From the NCBI GenBank assembly GCA_017302455.1, contig JAFLDO010000011.1, forward strand, positions 1 to 64,000: a DNA stretch of 64,000 nucleotides, written 5' to 3'. This DNA comes from Accumulibacter sp. GTDB lineage: Bacteria; Pseudomonadota; Gammaproteobacteria; Burkholderiales; Rhodocyclaceae. Numbering within the stretch: position 1 is the stretch's first letter; each line of letters opens with the position of its first letter. Both the position numbers and the translations under genes were made by a program. This document shows positions 8,443 through 16,373 of this stretch, piece by piece. The notes beneath the pieces are model-generated. The model was not told the DNA's origin, did not search any database, and was given only the letters and a program-made list of their open reading frames with translations.

Positions 8443-9000
8443 CTACCAGTAACGCACCTTGCCGGTGTCGAGATGGACGAACTTGCTGCGCGGGTAGAAA
8501 CCGACTCCTCCGGCCTGTAGCGACATTGCCGCATCGCGGACATCGGCCAGCGGCACGCCATCGATGCGGATGTCGATCGCCCGTCCTTCCATGTGCAGGC
8601 TCTGCCGGGCAACCCCGCCGCCGCCGGAGTTGCGCAGGCGGGTGTTGGTGGCGGCGCAGCGATAGCCGGAGATGACCTCGAAAGGCTGCGTGCAACCAAG
8701 TTCGCGCCGGGTCTCGAAAAGGAGATCGAAAAGTTGTGGGTCGATCGAGCCGACTTCCCCGGAATAATGGTCGCGCAGGAAATGGTTGAGCTTTCTCAAC
8801 CCGTCGTCCACGTACCGGTCGCCGACGGCGAACACGACGGAAAGGCGTTCGCCGGTATGTGTGTGATCGAATTCGAGGCGGCGTGCCTGCGGCAGGGCGG
8901 CCAGCGCTGGTCTGGTCAAGGGTGTGATCGCCCCGGCAATGACCAGCCGGGTCGCGTGACCGAGGAAGATCCGCCGAGGGTGCTTGTTGGACTTCAACAT
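8443..9000 (-). CDS. DUF882/YcbK (MepK-type) murein endopeptidase
   Basis: 185 residues. The N-terminus is twin-arginine-like (RRIFLGHA followed by a hydrophobic segment to about residue 34). The body is a peptidase M15-like domain as in YcbK/MepK: VISGYRCAATN (about 109-119), SLHMEGRAIDIR (zinc-ligand His and Asp, about 134-145) and a C-terminal GVGFYPRSKFVHLDTG with the second catalytic and zinc-binding His. E. coli MepK cleaves 3-3 crosslinks made by L,D-transpeptidases. It sits directly downstream of a YcbB-type L,D-transpeptidase gene on the same strand, as ycbK follows ycbB in E. coli. Confidence 0.88.
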   Translation of the reverse strand: MLKSNKHPRRIFLGHATRLVIAGAITPLTRPALAALPQARRLEFDHTHTGERLSVVFAVGDRYVDDGLRKLNHFLRDHYSGEVGSIDPQLFDLLFETRRELGCTQPFEVISGYRCAATNTRLRNSGGGGVARQSLHMEGRAIDIRIDGVPLADVRDAAMSLQAGGVGFYPRSKFVHLDTGKVRYW

Positions 9001-9018
9001 GACTGTCTGGTACGGCTT

Positions 9019-10647
9019 CTAATGAACTGATTTTAGATCATTTGAAAGTGTATTGAAAGGTTTCCCGCGGAGCGTCGCCGAGCGCTGCTGGAGGGCGTCG
9101 CGGAGAGCCCGGTCAAGCCCATAGATGTCCGGGAAGAAATGGACACGACCGTCCCTGACGGTGGCGGTGCGGTAAGCGATGACCACCGGAATCTCCTCTT
9201 TCAGGCGGAGGGTTGCCGACTTGCCGCGTTTCATTGCCTGGATGATGCGTTGCCGCGTCCACTCCGGTTCTCCCGCGAGAACGAATTCCGCCAGATCTGC
9301 CGGTGCCTCGACACGGATACAGCCATGACTGAAGTCGCGCCGGTCGCGCTTGAACAACTGCGCGGTCGGGGTGTGATGGAGGTAGATGTTGTCGGTATTG
9401 GGAAAGACGAACTTGATGTCGCCAAGGGCGTTTCTGGCACCCGGTTTCTGGCGGATCCGCATCCGGCCCTGTGCGAGAGCATCGAGACCACCCTCGGGCA
9501 AGCTGCCGAGAACCCGGCCGTCACTGGTGACCAGTTCAAAGCCCTGCCGCTCGAAATAGCCGGGATCGCTGCGTAGCCTGGGCAGGGTTTCGCCGCGGCT
9601 GATCGAAGGGGGAACGTTCCAGTACGGACTGAATTCGACGAAGCGCATTTCGGCATCGAAGAGCGGGGTGCGGGTCTTGCGCGCGTTGCCGACGATCACC
9701 CGCATCACTGGTCCCGGGTCGCTTCCCTTGTCGTTCATCTGATAGGTGTGCAGCATGAACTCGGGAACGTTGACCACGATGATGCGGCCCTGACGCTGCA
9801 GCGGCGTCCAGCGCAGCCGTTCGAGCGCCAGTTCCAGTTGGCCGACGCGCGCTCCCGGGGACACTTTGAGTTGCTCGAAGGTTTCCTTGCCGATCACCCC
9901 ATCCGGCGTCAGGCCGTGGCGCTCCTGAAACGACTTGATGCCGTCGACGAGGCTTCCCTCGTAGCGTGGCGGAGGCAGCGTTCCGACTGGGAGGTCGGCA
10001 AGCACGATCAGTCGCGCGGTCAGTCGCGAAACCCCGCTGTAGGCCTGGCCCGGAGCCAGCTTGCCGGACGGCAGCGGCGGCAGTTCCTGCTGCCAGGCCG
10101 GGTGGCCAGCCACTGCACGGTAAGCGGCAAGCGCCTGACGCAAACGCTCATAATCGGCTGAGCGCGGTGCGGCACGGCGCGCCAGGTCCGGCATCTGGTC
10201 GTCGGCCATGGCCGAGTGCAGCAGGGCATCCGGCGCAGGCGCGCTGCCAATGGGGCTGTATCTGGCGCCCAACTGCTGCGGGTCGACGCGTCCGTAGCGC
10301 AGGTCAGAGACATAGCGTCGCAATGCCGTATGCAGCATGGCATGCAAGCTGGCTGCGCCCTCTGCCGTCATTTCCGGACCGTCGCCGGGACCGGCAAGGC
10401 TGGCCCGCAGGGCCTCCACGCCGTAGTCGCTGGGCTCCAGTCCGTCGGCCGCCGCCGACGCCAGCAACTCGAAAGCCTGATGCGCGGCAGGCGTCGGCCC
10501 CTGCCGGTCGAACCACGACGAAGCGTCGGCGGCCGACGTGAACCCGGCACCAGTAATCAGCACCACGGCGAGGTAGAGGCTGGGGGCATTCCAGCGCCGG
10601 CAGCGCATGGCGGAAACAAAGACGACGAGCGGCGATCGGGCAGGCAT
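9019..10647 (-). CDS. YcbB/LdtD-type L,D-transpeptidase
   Basis: 542 residues. Signal anchor at about 21-40; an N-terminal scaffold domain; a peptidoglycan-binding domain (about 235-265, IKSFQERHGLTPDGVIGKET in pieces: IKSFQERHGLTPDG, VIGKETFEQL); then the YkuD catalytic domain with IIVVNVPEFMLHTY and the active site SHGCIRVE, nucleophile Cys443. LdtD-type enzymes form meso-DAP to meso-DAP crosslinks in the periplasm. Its neighbour at 8443-9000 would hydrolyse such links, so the two form a remodelling pair. The initiation ATG at 10647 lacks a strong ribosome site; ATG 10605 (MRCRRW) is an alternative that also keeps the signal anchor. Confidence 0.9.
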   Translation of the reverse strand: MPARSPLVVFVSAMRCRRWNAPSLYLAVVLITGAGFTSAADASSWFDRQGPTPAAHQAFELLASAAADGLEPSDYGVEALRASLAGPGDGPEMTAEGAASLHAMLHTALRRYVSDLRYGRVDPQQLGARYSPIGSAPAPDALLHSAMADDQMPDLARRAAPRSADYERLRQALAAYRAVAGHPAWQQELPPLPSGKLAPGQAYSGVSRLTARLIVLADLPVGTLPPPRYEGSLVDGIKSFQERHGLTPDGVIGKETFEQLKVSPGARVGQLELALERLRWTPLQRQGRIIVVNVPEFMLHTYQMNDKGSDPGPVMRVIVGNARKTRTPLFDAEMRFVEFSPYWNVPPSISRGETLPRLRSDPGYFERQGFELVTSDGRVLGSLPEGGLDALAQGRMRIRQKPGARNALGDIKFVFPNTDNIYLHHTPTAQLFKRDRRDFSHGCIRVEAPADLAEFVLAGEPEWTRQRIIQAMKRGKSATLRLKEEIPVVIAYRTATVRDGRVHFFPDIYGLDRALRDALQQRSATLRGKPFNTLSNDLKSVH

Positions 10648-10721
10648 GTGGACTCACGGGACGTTTTCTCGCATTATCGGGGAAACCCGGCCTCCCCGCA
10701 CTTCGATCCGCCCGTCTATCG

Positions 10722-10916
10722 ATGAACAGCCTTGCCGATGCACAGACCCTTGTGCGTGAAACCGAAGCCCTGCTCAGTCAACGCAGGCTCTGCCATCGCC
10801 CGCCGCCGCCTGTACCGACCGTTTGTTGCGGCCGCGGCTGCAATGGCTGTGTCTGGGAAGGGTATTACGCCGCGCTGGCTCGCTGGCGTGACGATGCCCG
10901 GGAACTCCTGCGATGA
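10722..10916 (+). CDS. oxidoreductase-like domain mini-protein
   Basis: 64 residues with the short motif of the 'oxidoreductase-like' family: a run of prolines (PPPPVPTV) followed by CCGRGCNGCVWEGYYAAL (Cys35, Cys36, Cys40, Cys43) and an Arg-rich end. The four closely spaced cysteines suggest metal or Fe-S binding, but no biochemical role is established. It is divergent from the L,D-transpeptidase gene and precedes the Rieske gene by about 100 bp. Confidence 0.8.
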   Translation: MNSLADAQTLVRETEALLSQRRLCHRPPPPVPTVCCGRGCNGCVWEGYYAALARWRDDARELLR

Positions 10917-11019
10917 TCGCGTGCGCGCGGGCACTTGAAGACTGGGGGCTAGCCTCTGCCGGCATTGCCGCACGCGCCCAGGCCGCCACTTTCCGAAGCC
11001 GCCGGTCGAGCCGCCACGA

Positions 11020-11571
11020 ATGAGTCAGGAAGGTGGCGTCGCGCCGGGACGCCGGCGTCTGCATCTCCTGGCCGCGTTCTGCGCGCTCGGGACAGGGGTT
11101 GGCGTGACGAAGTATCTGGCGGATCGGTCGCGGCCGCCAGCCGGCAATGCGACGCCAGTCGATCTTGGCGATCTGCCGGCGGGCCGGCTGCGCACGGTCG
11201 ACTGGAATGGTCGCACCGTCTGGATCCTGCGGCGAAGTGCCGCGGAACTTGCCGCGCTGGCAGACCGCGAAGGCGATTTGATCGACCCCGATTCGGCACA
11301 GTCGATCCAGCCGGTGGGTTGCCGCAACCGACATCGCTCACTGCGTCCGGAGGTCTTTGTCGCCATCGGACAATGCACGCATCAGGGCTGTCTGCCGCAA
11401 CTCAGCCAGGGCCGTGGCGCCCACGGCGAGTTTCTCTGCCCGTGCCACACGTCGAGGTTCGACCTGGCGGGGCGGGTCTTCCGCGCGGGTCCGGCGCTCG
11501 CCAATCTGGTCATCCCCGAATACCGCCTGGAGAGCGATGCCCCTCTCCGTCTGGTGATCGGTGAGGCGTAG
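11020..11571 (+). CDS. Rieske [2Fe-2S] protein resembling the cytochrome bc1 iron-sulfur subunit, orphan
   Basis: 183 residues, near the length of PetA/UQCRFS1-type subunits. The N-terminus has an Arg-Arg-Arg stretch followed by one hydrophobic helix (about 11-30), consistent with an uncleaved Tat-type anchor. Cluster ligands are complete: Cys119 and His121 in CTHQGC, Cys140 and His143 in CPCH, with Cys124 and Cys142 placed for the stabilising disulfide. PVGCRNRHRSLRPE before the first box also resembles the bc1 subunit. No cytochrome b or c1 gene is adjacent, so a bc1 role is uncertain; it may be a paralogue of a petABC-encoded subunit elsewhere. Confidence 0.82.
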   Translation: MSQEGGVAPGRRRLHLLAAFCALGTGVGVTKYLADRSRPPAGNATPVDLGDLPAGRLRTVDWNGRTVWILRRSAAELAALADREGDLIDPDSAQSIQPVGCRNRHRSLRPEVFVAIGQCTHQGCLPQLSQGRGAHGEFLCPCHTSRFDLAGRVFRAGPALANLVIPEYRLESDAPLRLVIGEA

Positions 11572-11611
11572 GCGCCGCTACCAAGAGCCAGCGCTCCGGC
11601 TGCGGCGCGCC

Positions 11612-12844
11612 TCAGGACGGCCGACTTGGCAGACCCGACCAGATCTCGTTGAGATCGGGAAAGTTCCACTTGGCCGGGTCCTCGCGGCTGACGATCTTGA
11701 ATTGACCGCGCGCAAGGTCGACGATTTCCGGCCGCACGCGCGCGTTGCCTCGCGTCGAGAAGAAGATCTTGACCCGTGGCTGCAGAAGCGACTTCTCGCC
11801 CTGCTCGATGACCACCCCCAGTCGACCACAGCTGAGCAGCACCAGCGAGCCGATCGGATAGATGCCGACGCTCTTGACGAAGGCCTGGAACACTGCCGGG
11901 TCGAAATGCCCCGTGCTCCACTCGGCCATCTTGCGCAGGGACTCGGCCGGATCCCAGCCCGCCTTGTACGGGCGGTTCGAGGTGATCGCGTCGTAAACGT
12001 CACAGACGGCGCCCATCTTGGCGAAGATGCTGATCTCCTGATCCTTGAGCCGCTTCGGGTAGCCGGAACCATCGGTCTTCTCGTGGTGGTGCAGGACCAC
12101 ATCTAGGGCGACGGCGTCCGCGCCGCTCCCGGCAAGCAGCATCCGATGTCCTTCTTCCGGATGCGACTTGATGATCGTGAACTCGGCGTCGGTCAGCTTG
12201 CCGGGCTTGTTGAGCACTTCGATCGGCATGGCTGCCTTGCCGAGGTCGTGCAACAGGCCGGCAATTCCGGCGGAACGTGTCTCAGCTTCGTCGAGGCCAA
12301 GCTGCCTGGCAAGCGCGACCATCAGCGCGCATACGGCGACCGAATGCATGTAGGTGTAGTCGTCGGCAGTCTTCAGGCGGGCGAGGCTGATCAGGGCGCC
12401 GGGGTTGCGGCTGACCGAGTCGGAGATCTCTTCCACCAGGCGTTGCGCCCCGGCAGTATCGACCGCGTTGCCCATGCGCGCTTCCTCGAACATCGAGGTG
12501 ACCGCCTGCCGGGATTTGGCGACGATCTTTGCTGCACGGGCGAGTTCGACTGAACTGGGGACACGCTCGATTTGCCGAACCCGACTGGCGGCGACGGCGA
12601 GCTCGGCCTCGACCTGGGCGTCCGATTCGGCGACCGATACCACCGTCTCGCCCGCTGGCACGTCGAGTCCCTTGCTGCAGTCGATCCAGACGTCCCGGAT
12701 GCTGCTTGCGCGAACGGCTTCGATGTCCTTGGGGTCGGTGATGACGAAGGATGAGCGCCAGAACGGGTGCTCCATCCAGGAACCACAGAACTCCTTGAGG
12801 TACATGCCGACGGTGAGTTGTTGAACGCTGATTCGCTTGAGCAT
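11612..12844 (-). CDS. HD-GYP domain protein (putative cyclic-di-GMP phosphodiesterase)
   Basis: 410 residues from ATG 12844 (MLKRISVQQL). The N-terminal ~130 residues match the DUF3391 domain often found before HD-GYP; the catalytic domain has HSVAVCALMVALA, HDLGKAAMP, HHHEKTDGSGYP and the NRPYKAGW segment. Family members hydrolyse c-di-GMP to pGpG/GMP and lower adhesion or pilus-related behaviours. An in-frame extension upstream to 13114 crosses the metK terminator and is not conserved, so it was left out. Downstream of metK on the same strand but separated from it by a terminator. Confidence 0.88.
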   Translation of the reverse strand: MLKRISVQQLTVGMYLKEFCGSWMEHPFWRSSFVITDPKDIEAVRASSIRDVWIDCSKGLDVPAGETVVSVAESDAQVEAELAVAASRVRQIERVPSSVELARAAKIVAKSRQAVTSMFEEARMGNAVDTAGAQRLVEEISDSVSRNPGALISLARLKTADDYTYMHSVAVCALMVALARQLGLDEAETRSAGIAGLLHDLGKAAMPIEVLNKPGKLTDAEFTIIKSHPEEGHRMLLAGSGADAVALDVVLHHHEKTDGSGYPKRLKDQEISIFAKMGAVCDVYDAITSNRPYKAGWDPAESLRKMAEWSTGHFDPAVFQAFVKSVGIYPIGSLVLLSCGRLGVVIEQGEKSLLQPRVKIFFSTRGNARVRPEIVDLARGQFKIVSREDPAKWNFPDLNEIWSGLPSRPS

Positions 12845-12915
12845 GGCAGTATCGTGGCTGACGCACCAGGGTGGCGATAGATGCAGTCTACACCCGCGAC
12901 ACCGGCGGGCAAACG

Positions 12916-12937
12916 AAAAGGGGGCCTGGCGGCCCCC
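12916..12937 (-). terminator. intrinsic terminator of metK
   Basis: On the minus strand, GGGGGCC-GCCA-GGCCCCC forms a 7-bp all-GC stem followed by TTTTCG. It lies 20 bp after the metK stop and before the HD-GYP gene, so metK is likely transcribed alone. Confidence 0.85.
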
Positions 12938-12956
12938 GTCTGAATGTTGGGGGCAG

Positions 12957-14123
12957 CTACAGCCCCGCGTCTGCGCGCAATGCCGCTGCCTTGTCGATCG
13001 CCTCCCAGGTGAATTCCGGTTCGTCGCGGCCGAAGTGACCGTAGGCGGCCGTCTTGCGGTAGATCGGGCGCAACAGATTGAGCGACTGGATGATGCCTTT
13101 GGGACGCAGGTCAAAGTGCTTGTCGATCAGCTGGACGATGACCTCGTCGCTGACCTTGCCGGTGCCAAAGGTGTTGACCATCAACGATACCGGCCGGGCG
13201 ACGCCGATGGCGTAGGCGACCTGGACCTCGCAGCGGTCGGCGAGGCCGGCGGCGACGATATTCTTGGCGACGTGGCGCGCCGCGTAGGCGGCCGAGCGGT
13301 CGACCTTCGACGGGTCCTTGCCCGAGAAGGCGCCACCACCGTGCCGGGCGGCGCCGCCGTAGGTGTCGACGATGATCTTGCGGCCGGTCAGACCACAGTC
13401 GCCGTGTGGGCCACCGACGACGAAGCGTCCGGTGGGATTCACCAGATAGCGCGTACTGGTGGTCATCAGTTCCTTCGGCAGAACCGGCTTGATGATCTCC
13501 TCGATCACCGCTTCGGCGATCTGTGCGTGTGATACGTCCGGATCGTGCTGCGTGGAAACGACGATGGTGTCGATCGAAACCGGCTTGTTGTCCACGTATC
13601 TGACGGTCAGCTGGCTCTTGGCGTCCGGGCGCAGCCACGGCAGTCGGCCGTCACGGCGGACCTCGGCCTGTCGCTGCATGACGCGGTGCGCGTAATGGAT
13701 CGGCAGGGGCATCAACGATGCCGTCTCGTTGCAGGCGTAGCCGAACATCAGCCCCTGGTCGCCGGCACCCTGGTCGAGGTCGAGGCCCTGGCCCTCGTTG
13801 ACGCCCTGCGCAATATCCGGTGACTGGCGGTTGATTGCTGTCAGAATGGCGCAGCTTTTGTAGTCAAAGCCGATTTCGGAGTTGTTGTAGCCGATGCGGC
13901 GAACGGCGTCCTGGGCGATTTCGCGATAGTTGATGTGCGCTTTGGTCGTTATCTCGCCCGAGATGACGACCAGACCGGTGGACACGAGAGTCTCGCAGGC
14001 CACCCGGGCCGGGGGGTCGTCGGCGAGGATCGCGTCGAGAATGGCGTCGGAAATCTGGTCGGCGACTTTGTCCGGATGGCCTTCGGAAACGGATTCCGAA
14101 GTGAAAAGGTACTCTTTGCTCAC
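12957..14123 (-). CDS. metK: S-adenosylmethionine synthetase
   Basis: 388 residues, the usual MetK length. Starts at GTG 14123 ([18 protein letters not shown] follows), with GGAG about 10 bases upstream. Family signatures are intact: GHPDK near the N-terminus, [12 protein letters not shown] (about 120) and the glycine-rich [16 protein letters not shown] (about 265). It makes S-adenosylmethionine from methionine and ATP in the cytosol. The leader upstream carries a sigma70 promoter, a SAM-II-like pseudoknot and a terminator, predicting feedback control by its own product. An in-frame extension to 14216 crosses the leader terminator and is not coding. Confidence 0.97.
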   Translation of the reverse strand: MSKEYLFTSESVSEGHPDKVADQISDAILDAILADDPPARVACETLVSTGLVVISGEITTKAHINYREIAQDAVRRIGYNNSEIGFDYKSCAILTAINRQSPDIAQGVNEGQGLDLDQGAGDQGLMFGYACNETASLMPLPIHYAHRVMQRQAEVRRDGRLPWLRPDAKSQLTVRYVDNKPVSIDTIVVSTQHDPDVSHAQIAEAVIEEIIKPVLPKELMTTSTRYLVNPTGRFVVGGPHGDCGLTGRKIIVDTYGGAARHGGGAFSGKDPSKVDRSAAYAARHVAKNIVAAGLADRCEVQVAYAIGVARPVSLMVNTFGTGKVSDEVIVQLIDKHFDLRPKGIIQSLNLLRPIYRKTAAYGHFGRDEPEFTWEAIDKAAALRADAGL

Positions 14124-14137
14124 GCTGGGTCTGCTCC

Positions 14138-14178
14138 AAAAAAAACCCCGATAAGGCGGCGTTGCCGGCTCCGGGGTT
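14138..14178 (-). terminator. intrinsic terminator (attenuator) in the metK leader
   Basis: On the minus strand, AACCCCG and CGGGGTT pair around a loop that contains a smaller GGC/GCC stem, and the hairpin is followed at once by eight T residues (14145-14138). The T tract touches the GGAG ribosome binding site of metK. A terminator in this position only makes sense as a regulated premature stop, because the only promoter I see is upstream of it. Confidence 0.85.
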
Positions 14179-14181
14179 CGA

Positions 14182-14264
14182 GCAGACGACGCTTTAGCAG
14201 TATTTTTCCGCCGCATTTGCGGCTACCCCGCCCTGCAAGTTGTCCTGATTAACTCGGCGGAGGG
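14182..14264 (-). promoter_or_regulatory. candidate SAM-II-like riboswitch (pseudoknot) upstream of metK
   Basis: Read on the minus strand. P1: CUCCGCC (14262-14256) pairs with GGCGGGG (14232-14226). The loop strand ends in ACUUGCAG, directly before the P1 3' arm. Further down, CUGCUAAAGC (14200-14191) can pair with it as UUGCAG to CUGC-U-AA with one bulged U, and GAC with GUC extends the helix. UUGC next to P1 and a distal GCUAA with bulged U are the hallmark of the SAM-II H-type pseudoknot. The segment between the helices contains an extra hairpin (GCCGCA-AA-UGCGGC). The L1 segment (GAGUUAAUC) departs from the SAM-II UGAUUU pattern, so I call it SAM-II-like. Gene context (metK) and the following terminator agree. 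Confidence 0.7.
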
Positions 14265-14267
14265 ATA

Positions 14268-14297
14268 ATTATAGTTTTTCTCGTGGCGGCTGGTCAA
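14268..14297 (-). promoter_or_regulatory. sigma70 promoter of metK
   Basis: On the minus strand TTGACC (14297-14292), an 18-bp spacer and a perfect TATAAT (14273-14268). Transcription would begin about 7 bases downstream, right at the 5' arm of the P1 helix, so the RNA starts with the riboswitch. Confidence 0.85.
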
Positions 14298-14332
14298 ACC
14301 TTCCTGCCGTCACCCTAACGCGTACCAGCCTT

Positions 14333-15199
14333 GTGATCACTCTGTCTCGTCTTCTCAGCTTCCTGCCGTTGTCCTGGCTGCACGCGCTCGGCGTGCTGCT
14401 CGGCTGGCTGACATGGCTCTTCTCGCCCACCTATCGGCGGCATATGCGCGAGAACATGGTGCTCGCCCTCGGCGAGGCCGAGGCTGCGCGGATTCGCACG
14501 GCAGCCATCGGCGAAACCGGCAAGGGCATGCTCGAACTGCCGCGCATCTGGCTGCGGCCGCTTGCCGAGACCGCGTCTCGCGTCGTCAAGGTGTCCGGCT
14601 GGGAACTCGTCGAAGCGGCCTCGCGTCGGGGTAAGGGGATCCTCTATCTGACACCCCACCTCGGCTGTTTCGAGGTCACCGCACAGTACCTTTCTACGCA
14701 GGCGCCGATTACGGTGCTTTATCGGCCGCCGAAGCGTGCCTGGCTGCAGGCGATGATCGAGGCCGGGCGGGCACGCGAGCAGCTGCATCTGGCGGCCGCC
14801 GACCTGTCGGGTGTGCGCACCCTGCTCAAGGCGCTCAGGCGTGGCGAGGCCGTGGGGATGTTGCCCGACCAGGCGCCGAGGGCCGGCGAGGGTCGGTGGC
14901 TGGACTTCTTCGGCCGGCCGGCCTACACCATGACTCTCGCCGCTCGACTGGTCGAGAGTGGTGCGAGCGTGATCATGGTCTGGGCGGAACGTTTGCCCGC
15001 CGGTGCCGGTTACCATTTTCGCCTGCAGCCGCCGACGCAACCGATCAGCGGCACGATCGAGCAGCGGGCGCAACAAATCAACCACGAGATCGAGCATCTC
15101 ATTCGCCAGTGCCCGACTCAGTACTTGTGGGGCTACAACCGCTACAAGCGACGCCGCGGCAGCGAACCGCCGCCGCCGGTCGAGGTCGGGCGGGCATGA
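14333..15199 (+). CDS. LpxL/HtrB-type lipid A acyltransferase
   Basis: 288 residues starting with GTG 14333. A hydrophobic N-terminal anchor (about 5-30) is followed by the lysophospholipid acyltransferase-like domain: catalytic H(X4)E in TPHLGCFEV (about 102-110), VLYRPPKRAWL, and a GMLPDQAP motif (about 182-189), all typical of Kdo2-lipid A late acyltransferases at the inner-membrane face. Length is slightly shorter than E. coli LpxL (306). It heads a run of LPS core genes (glycosyltransferase, two kinase genes, msbA), which supports the call. Which acyl chain and position it uses cannot be told. Confidence 0.88.
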   Translation: MITLSRLLSFLPLSWLHALGVLLGWLTWLFSPTYRRHMRENMVLALGEAEAARIRTAAIGETGKGMLELPRIWLRPLAETASRVVKVSGWELVEAASRRGKGILYLTPHLGCFEVTAQYLSTQAPITVLYRPPKRAWLQAMIEAGRAREQLHLAAADLSGVRTLLKALRRGEAVGMLPDQAPRAGEGRWLDFFGRPAYTMTLAARLVESGASVIMVWAERLPAGAGYHFRLQPPTQPISGTIEQRAQQINHEIEHLIRQCPTQYLWGYNRYKRRRGSEPPPPVEVGRA

Positions 15200-15251
15200 G
15201 GGTGCCAGGAAAGCGCTGCGCGTCAACGGCCCTTGCCGCGGGACCGGCCTG

Positions 15252-16373
15252 ATGCAGGTAGCCTTCTGTCTGTACAAGTATTTTCCGTTTGGTGGCCTGC
15301 AGCGCGATTTTCTGCGCATCGCGCTGGCCTGCCAGGCACGTGGTCACGCCATTCGCGTCTACACGCTGGAATGGCGCGGCGAGGTCCCGGCAGGCTTCGA
15401 TGTTCAGTTGGTGCCGGTCAGGGCGCTGACCAATCAACGCCGCTATGCGCGGTTCAGCGGCTGGATCCGGGATGACCTGGCCAGGCGCCCTGTCGACCGA
15501 GTCGTCGGTTTCAACAAGATGCCCGAGCTTGACGTTTACTTTGCCGCCGATCCCTGCTTCGAAGACAAGGCGCGCACCCTGCGCCATCCGCTCTACCGAT
15601 TGTCCGCGCGCTACCGTCATTTCGCGGCCTACGAGCGCGCGGTCTTCACGCGCGACAGCGGCACCGAGATCCTGATGCTCTCGCCACTGCAAAAACCGTT
15701 GTTTCAGAAGTACTATGGCACTCCCGACGAGCGCCTGCACTTGCTGCCGCCGGGAATTGCGCGCGACCGGCGGGCACCTGCCGATGCCGCCGAGATCCGG
15801 GCGACCTTTCGTAGCGAGTTTGCGCTGACGCGTGACGACCTGCTCCTGCTGCAGATCGGTTCGGGCTTCAAGACCAAGGGGCTCGACCGCAGCCTGAAGG
15901 CGCTGTCGGCGTTGCCCAAGTCTCTCGGCAGTCGTTGCCGGCTGATTACCATCGGTGACGACGATCCCAAGGCGTTCCTTGCTCAGGCAAGATCTCTCGG
16001 GCTTGCTGACCGCGTCCAGATTCTCCGCGGGCGCAGCGACATCCTGCGTTTTCTGCTCGGCGCGGATCTGTTGGTGCATCCGGCCTACAACGAGAACACC
16101 GGGACGGTGCTGCTCGAAGCCGTGGTCGCTGGCTTGCCGGTGCTTGCCACGGCCGTCTGCGGGTATGCGCACTACGTCGCCGAGGCAGATGCCGGTATCG
16201 TCCTTCCCGAACCTTTTGAGCAGCCACGTCTCGACCAGTCGCTCGTGCAGATGCTCAGTGACGAGCCGGCACGCGACCGCTGGCGGACCAACGGTCTCGC
16301 TTACGCTGAGCACGCGGACATCTACGACAACGCCGAACATGCGGCTGACGTGATTCTGAGGCATCGGCGGTGA
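15252..16373 (+). CDS. waaG: WaaG-type LPS core glycosyltransferase (GT4)
   Basis: 373 residues from ATG 15252. MQVAFCLYKYFPFGGLQRDF is the WaaG N-terminus; LLQIGSGFKTKGLDRSL and a C-terminal HPAYNENTGTVLLEAVVAGLPVLAT (in pieces: HPAYNENTGTVLLEA, VVAGLPVLAT) form the nucleotide-sugar site of GT-B/GT4 enzymes, with the E(X7)E arrangement. WaaG adds the first hexose to heptose II of the LPS inner core on the cytosolic side. The stop overlaps the GTG start of waaP by 4 bp, indicating translational coupling. Confidence 0.9.
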   Translation: MQVAFCLYKYFPFGGLQRDFLRIALACQARGHAIRVYTLEWRGEVPAGFDVQLVPVRALTNQRRYARFSGWIRDDLARRPVDRVVGFNKMPELDVYFAADPCFEDKARTLRHPLYRLSARYRHFAAYERAVFTRDSGTEILMLSPLQKPLFQKYYGTPDERLHLLPPGIARDRRAPADAAEIRATFRSEFALTRDDLLLLQIGSGFKTKGLDRSLKALSALPKSLGSRCRLITIGDDDPKAFLAQARSLGLADRVQILRGRSDILRFLLGADLLVHPAYNENTGTVLLEAVVAGLPVLATAVCGYAHYVAEADAGIVLPEPFEQPRLDQSLVQMLSDEPARDRWRTNGLAYAEHADIYDNAEHAADVILRHRR

